Numbered from the stretch's first letter, positions 1 through 4,938 are shown. The stretch: DNA of 5,120 bases from Methanoregula sp. UBA276 (GCA_002508495.1 DANA01000132.1:1-5120); one strand, 5' to 3'. Notes: generated by a model from the sequence alone, not told the origin. Numbers and translations: made by a program.

Positions 1-248
1 CCCACCCGGTCAACCCGGAAGCGGTTGGGAAGACCCGCGAGGGGGCTATCGGTCTTTTTGTCAACGAGATGGGCGATTCCGTCCGGAACGAGAGCGGCTA
101 TTACCGGTTCACGTACATCAACCCCCTCCACAACAACACGCTGGAAGCGAAGATGGGATACGGGGTGCAGGTTGAAGAGGACTGGTGGCTGGGCTCCGGA
201 ATCTACACGGGGCCGGTAAACCCGCAAGCCCCGGTCATACGGGATTAA
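1..248 (+). CDS. Cache-domain extracytoplasmic sensor protein, C-terminal fragment
   Basis: This is the 3' end of a gene that enters from the left. The reading frame is open from base 3 to the TAA at 246-248 and gives 81 residues. The fragment has the layout of the C-terminal half of a single-Cache (sCache_2-like) domain: a start resembling the strand that carries 'AHP', a helix, an aromatic strand ('YYRFTYINP'), and a closing strand containing 'EDWWLGSGIYTGP'. It strongly resembles the first Cache repeat of the 450-residue protein at 1575-2927, where the same element reads 'DDWWLGSGVYYGP', so the two are probably paralogues. Two N-x-S/T sequons (NES, NNT) fit exposure outside the cell. Cache domains usually bind small ligands extracytoplasmically. 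The N-terminus, any signal peptide and any further domains lie outside the window, but nothing follows this Cache domain, so any output module would have to be N-terminal or a separate protein. Confidence 0.8.
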   Translation, partial: HPVNPEAVGKTREGAIGLFVNEMGDSVRNESGYYRFTYINPLHNNTLEAKMGYGVQVEEDWWLGSGIYTGPVNPQAPVIRD

Positions 249-527
249 TTGCCCTCCCCCCGTGTTGCCGGAATATCGCTCGCGGCCCGGGAGCCTGGCC
301 GGCCAGGAGAGATATCCGCATTTATCGGTGCGGGAAAACGTGGGATCATCCTCCCTCACGACAGGGATAAGAACAGGATCTTACCTTCCCGGATTTTTTG
401 TTGGGATGATGAGGAAAAACAGGATTCCATATTTTATGCTCCCACCACAAATCCCGGAGGGCGCATCCACCACCCGTGACCGTTCCCGTGGTTGCAGAGG
501 AAAATGCGATGGTAGCCGGGCCCCCGG
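249..527. other. Convergent intergenic region, no gene seen
   Basis: This is the tail-to-tail gap between the left Cache gene and the Bmp-family gene. I see no ORF with credible composition. It contains a perfect 14-bp palindrome at 294-307, a weak inverted repeat (ccgca at 316-320, tgcgg at 329-333), a T6 run at 394-399, an AT-rich box A-like stretch at 428-438, and a GGAGG at 456-460 with no start codon at a suitable distance. The T6 run is the best candidate for the plus-strand terminator of the Cache gene. No comparable signal was found for the minus-strand gene beyond a weak T4 on its strand at 501-504. Confidence 0.55.
394..399 (+). terminator. Possible oligo-T terminator of the left Cache gene
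   Basis: This is a run of six T on the plus strand about 146 nt after the TAA of the left Cache gene. Archaeal RNA polymerase often terminates at oligo-T tracts without a strong hairpin. No stable stem lies immediately upstream, and the distance from the stop codon is long, so the call is tentative. Confidence 0.3.
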
Positions 528-1511
528 TCAGGCCGGAGCCGGCCCGGAACGGGATGCCAGGTACCGCTCCTCTTCTTTTGCCGCCCGCTCCTCACATGCG
601 TCCACCGTCTCGCGATAGAACGCAAACGCTGGATTGTAGACGATCCCGTTTGCACCTTCCTTCAGCCCGGCAGCCACATTGCCGCCGGCGAACGACCCGT
701 TCAGGTAGTCCGCGATCCCGTTGTACACAACCCGGTCCACCCGTTTGACGGCAGATGCCAGCACAATGTCCGGGCCAAGCGGCGACTGGTCGGAGTCCGT
801 GCCGATGATGTACCGCCCGGGCCCGTTCCGGGCTGCATCGAATCCCCCCATGTTGGAGAACCCGGCGCAGAGGTAGATAACGTCCGTCCCGTTTGCATAC
901 ATCCCCTCGGCAACCCGGCGTGCCGCTATCGGGTCGGTGAAACCTTCGGTCGAAAACTCGTGCACGTATGCCGGGACAACGACCACCGAGGAGTTGGCTG
1001 CACGGGCGCCGTCCAAAAACCCATCCCGGAACAGGTCAAGCACACTTGACCGTGCACCCATGATGATCCCAACCCTGCCGCTCCGGGTTGCCGTTGCCGC
1101 AAGCACGCCGGCAAGATAACTGTCACCGTACGAGACGATCTCGTAGGCCCGGATATTCTCCGTACCGATCCCCGGCTGGTCGATTGCCAGGAACCGGACA
1201 TCCGGGTGCTGCGCTGCCAGTTCGCGGTTGAGCTTCGCGTACTGGTAGCCCACCGATATGACCAGGCCGGGTTTATCTTTTTGCGATGAGCTGTTCAGGA
1301 CTCCGGGCAGGGCATCAAGGTTGCTTGGCGTGAACTCCCGTGCGGTAAACGGAAAATCGCCCAGTGCCGCAGCAAGCCCCTCGTACGCGGCATCGGTGTA
1401 CGAGAGGTCGCCTTTCTCCGACCCGTACACGATCGCCACGACCGGCGTAGCAGGCATTTCCTGCTGTACGGGCAGGACAAGGACTGCAGCGAGGATGACA
1501 ATGCCTGCCAC
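528..1511 (-). CDS. Bmp-family (PF02608) extracytoplasmic solute-binding protein
   Basis: The product resembles the basic-membrane-protein/PnrA-like family, type 1 periplasmic-binding folds that usually deliver nucleosides or related ligands to ABC importers. From the GTG at 1511 it has 327 residues, close to family length. Visible landmarks are the first strand with 'VVAIVYGSEKGD' (about 24-35), 'VSYGDSYLAG' (126-135), 'GRVGIIMG' followed by 'FRDGFLDGARAAN' (145-173), 'DVIYLCAGFSNMGGFDAAR' (210-228) and 'YIIGTDSDQSPLGP' (234-247). Residues 2-15 are hydrophobic, and four N-x-S/T sequons suggest export. The start is uncertain. The frame stays open upstream to the TGA at 1575-1577, and the codons just before GTG extend the hydrophobic segment (KYLLAGII), so GTG would cut a membrane anchor in half. 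An ATG at 1540-1538 is one base out of frame. The gene follows the triple-Cache gene on the same strand, about 60 nt downstream, and is probably co-transcribed. No transporter permease or ATPase gene is present nearby in this window. Confidence 0.85.
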   Translation of the reverse strand: MAGIVILAAVLVLPVQQEMPATPVVAIVYGSEKGDLSYTDAAYEGLAAALGDFPFTAREFTPSNLDALPGVLNSSSQKDKPGLVISVGYQYAKLNRELAAQHPDVRFLAIDQPGIGTENIRAYEIVSYGDSYLAGVLAATATRSGRVGIIMGARSSVLDLFRDGFLDGARAANSSVVVVPAYVHEFSTEGFTDPIAARRVAEGMYANGTDVIYLCAGFSNMGGFDAARNGPGRYIIGTDSDQSPLGPDIVLASAVKRVDRVVYNGIADYLNGSFAGGNVAAGLKEGANGIVYNPAFAFYRETVDACEERAAKEEERYLASRSGPAPA

Positions 1512-1574
1512 GATAATACCAGCGAGCAGGTATTTTGCATCCAGGGGAGCTCTGGTTACCGGGCTGATACTGGT

Positions 1575-1582
1575 TCACCCCC
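1575..1582 (-). promoter_or_regulatory. Shine-Dalgarno-like GGGGGTGA overlapping the Cache stop codon
   Basis: The minus strand reads GGGGGTGA over the last codons and TGA of the triple-Cache gene. It differs at one base from the archaeal consensus GGAGGTGA. It would suit translation of the next gene, but no ATG, GTG or TTG occurs 4-12 nt downstream in any frame, so whether it is used is unclear. It may be a chance product of Arg-Gly-stop codons. Confidence 0.3.
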
Positions 1583-2927
1583 GCAGCATGACCGGGCCCG
1601 GCTCCAGGTACCGGCCGGCGCCGAGCAGCCATGTCCCGTCAACATCCGTTACGTAACTGATCTTGAGCTGGGTGGTGTTGGATGCCGGATTCACCGAGTA
1701 ATACTCAACCATCCCTTCCCCGTTGCGGGCGGTCTCGATCATGGCCCGGATATGGTACGAGCCCATGGGATCGGTTGCATTGAGTCGGTTCACCCCGATG
1801 AGATCGGGGCGGTACGGCCACGCAAGGGTGTTCCCTGCGTAATCGTAGGCGAAGATGTAGAGATCATCCCGGATGAACGAGCCGTTGACATCATTGAATC
1901 CTGAAAGCGCCCGCTCTCTTCCGTTTGTTGTTGCATAGAACTTCGCGTCCGCAACAAACTCCCGGAGTTTTGGATCGATGAGCCGGTCTTCGCTTGTGTA
2001 GATGCCTGCCCCAATCCAGTACGTGTCATCAACAGGACGCACGTAACTCACCTTGTACCGGACTGTGAAATTATTCGCCGGGTCCGGGTACTGGTACAGG
2101 AGATATCCTCCGCCCTCGCGGGCCAGCTGGATCTCGGTCCGGGTATAGTACCTGCCGGAGGCATCCTGCGTGTTGGAGAACGAAGTGCCGGCCAGCTGCG
2201 GCTGGAAGGGCAGCGCAAGTGCAGTGCCGGTATAGTCAAGCGCATAGATGTAGAGGTCTCCGCGGGTAAACCCGCCGGCGGGATCGCTAAATGCGGCAAG
2301 GGCTGCCTCCTTCCCGTTCACTTGGGCATACGCTGCCGCAGCATCAACAAAATCCTTGATCTCCTGCGTAGTCGAGGGGGCGCCCTGCCCGGGTGGGATC
2401 ACCGGTTCTGCAGGGCCATAGTACACACCGGAACCGAGCCACCAGTCGTCATCGACTTTTACCACGTACCCGAGTTTCTTCTCGATGCTATCGTTGTGCA
2501 CCGGGTTCTGGTAATAGAAATAAACAAACCCGTCACCTTCGTTCACGGCATCAATGAATCCCTGTGCATACAGGTTGCCAAATGCATCCGGCTCATTGGT
2601 GCGGCTTATACCGATCTTCTCCGGGCTGAACGGGTGGGCAAGCGTGGTGCTGGCAAAATCATAGGCAAAGATGTACAACTCACCCCGGACAAAGGATCCT
2701 TCCGGATTGGAAAATTCGGCCAGGGCCGCATCTTTCCCATGGGCTTGTGCATAGGCAACCGCTTCATGGACAAATGCAACCAGCGTCTCGTTGGTCGTGG
2801 CGTTGACAAAAACCGGCTTTTCCAAAGGAACCGGCCCGGCCGGGGATGCCGGCCCGGTACACCCGGAGGATATGACGAACAATGCCAGGACAATCACCGT
2901 AAACGCGGACACCCGAGCCGGTTTCAT
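1575..2927 (-). CDS. Triple-Cache extracytoplasmic lipoprotein (putative sensor)
   Basis: The predicted protein has 450 residues. It begins with a basic N-terminus (MKPAR), a hydrophobic stretch (8-19) and a lipobox-like 'ISSGC' with Cys23, consistent with an archaeal lipoprotein anchored outside the membrane. Three tandem Cache repeats follow at roughly 48-171, 188-311 and 318-441. Each starts with a helix ending in a G(K/R)E/D-A-ALxxF pattern, has a 'DLYIFAYD'-type strand (83-90, 224-231, 355-362) and ends with a 'W(W/I/L)(L/I)G(S/A)G' element (162-167, 304-308, 433-437). This matches the sCache_2 pattern, known for binding small organic ligands in sensor proteins. Seven N-x-S/T sequons suggest glycosylation. 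There is no transmembrane output domain, so it may be a free-standing binder or co-receptor. The ATG at 2927 lacks a Shine-Dalgarno, but a box A lies 25-32 nt upstream, which suggests a nearly leaderless mRNA. The Bmp-family gene follows directly. Confidence 0.88.
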   Translation of the reverse strand: MKPARVSAFTVIVLALFVISSGCTGPASPAGPVPLEKPVFVNATTNETLVAFVHEAVAYAQAHGKDAALAEFSNPEGSFVRGELYIFAYDFASTTLAHPFSPEKIGISRTNEPDAFGNLYAQGFIDAVNEGDGFVYFYYQNPVHNDSIEKKLGYVVKVDDDWWLGSGVYYGPAEPVIPPGQGAPSTTQEIKDFVDAAAAYAQVNGKEAALAAFSDPAGGFTRGDLYIYALDYTGTALALPFQPQLAGTSFSNTQDASGRYYTRTEIQLAREGGGYLLYQYPDPANNFTVRYKVSYVRPVDDTYWIGAGIYTSEDRLIDPKLREFVADAKFYATTNGRERALSGFNDVNGSFIRDDLYIFAYDYAGNTLAWPYRPDLIGVNRLNATDPMGSYHIRAMIETARNGEGMVEYYSVNPASNTTQLKISYVTDVDGTWLLGAGRYLEPGPVMLRG

Positions 2928-2951
2928 AGGTACAGAATTGTCCGCGATTGG

Positions 2952-2959
2952 TATTTAAC
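2952..2959 (-). promoter_or_regulatory. Box A (TATA) of the triple-Cache gene
   Basis: The minus strand reads GTTAAATA here, centred about 28 nt upstream of the ATG at 2927. Archaeal transcription normally starts 25-28 nt from the centre of box A, which would place the start within a few nucleotides of the ATG. The absence of a Shine-Dalgarno in front of this ATG agrees with a leaderless or near-leaderless message. Confidence 0.6.
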
Positions 2960-2972
2960 CGGGAGGGTTTTT

Positions 2973-2991
2973 CATCCGCGGGGCCCGGATG
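2973..2991. repeat. Inverted repeat upstream of the triple-Cache promoter
   Basis: The arms CATCCG (2973-2978) and CGGATG (2986-2991) are perfect inverted copies separated by 7 GC-rich bases. They lie about 14 bp upstream of the box A of the Cache gene. The position suits an operator or activator site, but short arms of this kind also arise by chance in GC-rich DNA. Confidence 0.3.
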
Positions 2992-3140
2992 AGAGGGGCG
3001 GCCGGTGCAGGAGACGGCGTTCATTTCCTATCCTGCAATAATCCCTCCGGGCCAATCCTTTGAAACGCCCCAATCGCGTGCAGTTCTTATTCGCAGGCAT
3101 TCCCGCAACCATTATTGCTCTCACGCAGCAATCCTCCCGC

Positions 3141-3410
3141 ATGGCACGGCAGGAACAGCGCAGCCCAAAGAAAAAAGAGCAGCTCGTAAAGATGCTGCAC
3201 GGGCTGCTTGATGAAGCACTGGATGAGGACCGGGACGTCATCCTCTGTTACGAGACTGACGAGGATACCGGGAAGAGGAAGGTGCATGTCATGACCGGCA
3301 GCTTTGTCTCGCCCTGCATGCTCCGTAAATTGATCGGCCTTGCCGAGTCCCAGAAAGACGAAGGGAGCACGCTTTTTTGCCGGGCATGGACGCGGGCACG
3401 GAACACGTAA
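3141..3410 (+). CDS. Small hypothetical protein, 89 residues
   Basis: I do not recognise this family. Using the ATG at 3141, the product is an acidic and basic cytoplasmic-type protein of 89 residues with no signal peptide or membrane segment. Residues 1-13 are strongly basic (RQEQRSPKKK). A helix (15-27, LVKMLHGLLDEAL) follows, then a probable strand 'RDVILCYETD' (31-40), a charged turn 'EDTGKRK', a second strand 'VHVMTGSFVS' (48-57) and a helix (60-70). Cysteines at 36, 59 and 80 do not form a recognisable metal site. The frame also extends upstream to a TTG at 3060, but that N-terminal extension reads like untranslated sequence, so the ATG is preferred. No Shine-Dalgarno precedes the ATG, and an 'attatt' about 28 nt upstream could be a weak box A. 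Coherent amino acid composition supports a real gene. Its function is unknown. Confidence 0.6.
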   Translation: MARQEQRSPKKKEQLVKMLHGLLDEALDEDRDVILCYETDEDTGKRKVHVMTGSFVSPCMLRKLIGLAESQKDEGSTLFCRAWTRARNT

Positions 3411-3480
3411 GCCCGCACACCATCCCGGCCGGCAACGGCAGGCTGGCAGCAGTTCACTTTCACCCCGCCCCTGCCCATCC

Positions 3481-3486
3481 TTAATA
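3481..3486 (+). promoter_or_regulatory. Box A (TATA) of the zinc-ribbon gene
   Basis: TTAATA stands in otherwise very GC-rich sequence, centred about 28 nt before the ATG at 3512. This predicts a transcript starting at or within a few bases of the start codon. No Shine-Dalgarno is present, which fits a leaderless mRNA. Confidence 0.55.
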
Positions 3487-3507
3487 CCGGCCGGCAGCCG
3501 GTCTTTT
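3486..3507 (+). terminator. Hairpin with T-run: terminator or operator
   Basis: The arms ACCGGC (3486-3491) and GCCGGT (3497-3502) form a perfect 6-bp stem with a 5-nt loop. C and then TTTT (3504-3507) follow. It lies 76 nt after the stop of the 89-residue gene, so it could end that transcript. It also sits exactly between box A and the ATG of the zinc-ribbon gene, where a bound repressor would block transcription. Confidence 0.4.
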
Positions 3508-3511
3508 GAGC

Positions 3512-3697
3512 ATGGAATGCCAGTACACCAGCTGTCGCGTGACCTGCCACCGGTGCAGTCACATGTGGATCTACATGGGGACCCGTCTTGCCTCGCTCGA
3601 GCGTTCGCGGCGCCCGGTCAAGGTGCCGTGCCCCCGCTGCCATGCAAAAGTTGTCATGGACACTAAAGATGCAGCCGGGTACGGGGCCCGGGGGTAA
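3512..3697 (+). CDS. Small zinc-ribbon protein, 61 residues
   Basis: The 61-residue product carries two knuckle-type pairs, Cys12-x2-Cys15 and Cys40-x2-Cys43 (the second within 'CPRCH'), 24 residues apart. This is the classic arrangement of a four-cysteine zinc ribbon. An aromatic 'MWIYMG' strand follows the first pair, and a 'VKVPCPRC' strand leads into the second, as in zinc ribbons of archaeal transcription or RNA-linked proteins. Further cysteines at 3 and 8 precede the ribbon and could form part of a second metal site. The region between the pairs is basic (RLASLERSRRPVK), compatible with nucleic-acid contact. A TTG two codons upstream is possible, but the ATG at 3512 fits the box A at 3481-3486 and a leaderless message. 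The gene ends 37 bp from the convergent gene at 3735. The specific role is unknown, and either nucleic-acid binding or a structural accessory role is possible. Confidence 0.72.
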   Translation: MECQYTSCRVTCHRCSHMWIYMGTRLASLERSRRPVKVPCPRCHAKVVMDTKDAAGYGARG

Positions 3698-3734
3698 ACG
3701 GTGAAACGCAGGGGATGTTTGCGGCGATGAAGCG

Positions 3735-4187
3735 TCAGCGTTCGATGAGCCGGATGTGCTCGTCGGTCTTCTTTGCAAGCTCGCCCTTTCCCTGGAGGCG
3801 TGAGACATCGGAGATGGCTTCGAGCACATGGACCGACTCTTCCAAAAACGAGAGGATGTCCATCGGGAAAAGCTCGATCCCGTACTCGTCGAGCAGTGCT
3901 GCGGCTATCTGCCGGTGGTCGAGCCCGTTCTCGCGCAGTTCGATGACTTTTTTGGCAAACTTCTTCTCCGGGCAGCCGCAGAGGGGGGAGTCGCGGCACT
4001 CACAGCGGAGGAAATCATTGAAAAAACTGAGGATCTGTTCCCGCACGTAAAAATCTAAGACATCGTAATTGATCTTTGAACAGAGGGTCTCCAGCATGGC
4101 GCCGGAAAAGGCCAGCTCGGGAAGGCGATAGCCGGCGAGCCGTTCCAGTTTCTTTGCATGCCGGAAACGCGCCCTGTCAGCAATCAA
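3735..4187 (-). CDS. DUF5814-like (helicase C-terminal-type) stand-alone protein
   Basis: The product is a 150-residue cytoplasmic-type protein. The middle carries 'RCECRDSPLCGCPEKKF' with Cys62-x-Cys64-x5-Cys70-x-Cys72, a compact putative metal-binding cluster. A helix-turn-helix-like stretch follows at about 78-115 (VIELRENGLDHRQIAAALLDEYGI...DILSFLEE), and then a helical tail. From memory this resembles the DUF5814 domain found at the C-terminus of archaea-specific superfamily II helicases (COG1202-type). No helicase motor is present here, so it would be a free-standing copy. That assignment is tentative. The start is TTG at 4187: it is the only standard initiation codon between the upstream in-frame stop and residue 31, and it has GGAG at the right spacing. 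The TTG overlaps the TGA of the DUF2150 gene (TTGA), so the pair should be translationally coupled. Confidence 0.78.
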   Translation of the reverse strand: MIADRARFRHAKKLERLAGYRLPELAFSGAMLETLCSKINYDVLDFYVREQILSFFNDFLRCECRDSPLCGCPEKKFAKKVIELRENGLDHRQIAAALLDEYGIELFPMDILSFLEESVHVLEAISDVSRLQGKGELAKKTDEHIRLIER

Positions 4188-4819
4188 TCGTCGTCTCCGG
4201 TGCTCTCGTCAAAGTTCTTGAGAGAGGTCATCGCCTCGTTCATCCGCTCGCACTCGATGAGCCATTCGTCAAAGAGGGTGGGGTTCTCAAGGTCGTCCTT
4301 GACATACTTCCCGCAGCAGGCAGCACCGTCAATGACCGCGGCGCCGATGTTCGATGCGGTCTCGAGGGCAAGTTCCATGTCCTTGTCGATCTGGGCCCGG
4401 CCGGTCTTGACCAGCGTCTTGATATCCTTGTCAAACTCCCCGGATATATATTTCCGGCTCCCGCCAAAGAGCACGAGCTTGGGCAGCTGGAGGATCTCGA
4501 CGAGTTCCTCGAGGTCGCCTTTCGGTGGAGCCGACATGACAATTGCCTCGACTGCCGCAAGCTTGTCCAGTGCTTCGTTCTGGCTGAACCGCTTGTTCTG
4601 GTAGAGCTTGAGGATCTTCAAGACCTCGATCGTGATATCGACCGAGAAACCGTCAAGGATACGGAAACCTTCCGGCATCTCGTCACTCTTCGGGTCGGCT
4701 TCAAAACTCGATTCTGCAAGTGTCTTCAACCAGTTGTCCCAGCGTTCCTGGTTGTAGAATATGTAAAACAACTTGAGCGGTTCTTCTTCGGTCTTCTTCT
4801 TTGTCGCCTTCTTCGCCAT
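4184..4819 (-). CDS. DUF2150 family protein
   Basis: The 211-residue product matches what I recall of DUF2150 (PF09920), a family of uncharacterised archaeal, mainly methanogen, proteins. It has a lysine-rich tail (2-9), the typical opening 'LKLFYIFYNQERWDNWLKTLAES' (15-37, quoted here in outline), a helix with 'DITIEVLKILKLY' (61-73), the segment 'LQLPKLVLFGGSRKYISGEFD' around 110-130, an 'ASNIGAAVIDG' helix (155-165) followed by Cys168-Cys169, and an acidic C-terminus. It is soluble, with no signal peptide. No enzymatic motif is evident and the function is unknown. The ATG at 4819 lacks a Shine-Dalgarno, and an AT-rich box A 26-31 nt upstream suggests a leaderless message. The gene is divergent from thiI and overlaps the following 150-residue gene by the sequence TTGA, so these two are expected to form an operon. 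Confidence 0.87.
   Translation of the reverse strand: MAKKATKKKTEEEPLKLFYIFYNQERWDNWLKTLAESSFEADPKSDEMPEGFRILDGFSVDITIEVLKILKLYQNKRFSQNEALDKLAAVEAIVMSAPPKGDLEELVEILQLPKLVLFGGSRKYISGEFDKDIKTLVKTGRAQIDKDMELALETASNIGAAVIDGAACCGKYVKDDLENPTLFDEWLIECERMNEAMTSLKNFDESTGDDD
4195..4198 (-). promoter_or_regulatory. Ribosome binding site deciding the TTG start
   Basis: GGAG on the minus strand lies 7 nt before the TTG at 4187, inside the last codons of the DUF2150 gene. It is the main evidence for the non-ATG start of the downstream gene. It contrasts with the Shine-Dalgarno-free first genes of transcripts elsewhere in the window. Confidence 0.6.
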
Positions 4820-4844
4820 TTCAGTACACTATTCGCTTCCGTGA

Positions 4845-4850
4845 TTAAAT
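4845..4850 (-). promoter_or_regulatory. Box A (TATA) of the DUF2150 operon
   Basis: The minus strand reads ATTTAA, centred about 28 nt ahead of the ATG at 4819, within an A/T-rich patch. The expected transcription start coincides with the start codon, and no Shine-Dalgarno is visible. Confidence 0.5.
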
Positions 4851-4874
4851 GATTTTGTTAGACCGGGAGAAAAA

Positions 4875-4904
4875 CCACGACCGGTCACGGTTGCCACGAA
4901 CGGT
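4875..4904. repeat. Imperfect direct repeat upstream of thiI
   Basis: CCACGACCGGT (4875-4885) and CCACGAACGGT (4894-4904) match at 10 of 11 positions with a period of 19 bp. The second copy runs into the presumed box A of thiI. The placement would suit a regulator binding two nearby sites in the divergent thiI/DUF2150 control region. This is inference from position only. Confidence 0.4.
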
Positions 4905-4908
4905 TATC
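4903..4908 (+). promoter_or_regulatory. Possible box A of thiI
   Basis: GTTATC is the best AT-rich element upstream of thiI, centred about 33 nt before the ATG at 4939. It is a poor TATA match, so the call is weak. It would predict a leader of only a few nucleotides. Confidence 0.3.
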
Positions 4909-4938
4909 TCCCTTGAACAGCAATGGATAGAGCAGACT

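Noticed and set aside
476..748. Plus-strand GTG frame preceded by GGAGG (456-460) and an AT-rich box (428-438)
   Set aside because: The signals looked promotive, but the GGAGG is 15 nt from the GTG, and most of the frame is a low-complexity Arg/Pro shadow of the Bmp gene.
1575..1577. Recoding of the TGA to make a Cache-Bmp fusion protein
   Set aside because: No selenocysteine-type element is recognisable. The Cache protein ends naturally after its third domain, and the hydrophobic segment after the stop looks like the start of a new exported protein.
2322..3041. Plus-strand open frame of 239 codons antisense to the Cache gene
   Set aside because: It overlaps the well-supported triple-Cache lipoprotein, crosses its promoter and shows no recognisable domain.
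3060..3140. TTG start giving a 27-residue N-terminal extension of the 89-residue protein, possibly a membrane segment (FLFAGIPATIIAL)
   Set aside because: It has no Shine-Dalgarno or box A at a suitable distance, and the extension does not fit the charged cytoplasmic-looking protein that follows. The ATG at 3141 is preferred, though not proven.
3248..3829. Minus-strand frame of 193 codons spanning both small genes
   Set aside because: It is rich in Arg, Ser, Pro and His as expected of a GC-rich shadow frame, and it overlaps three better-supported genes.
4076..4852. Plus-strand open frame of 258 codons antisense to the DUF2150 gene
   Set aside because: It is the mirror of a recognised coding region with biased codons; its composition is not that of a coherent family and it shares the region with a well-supported operon.
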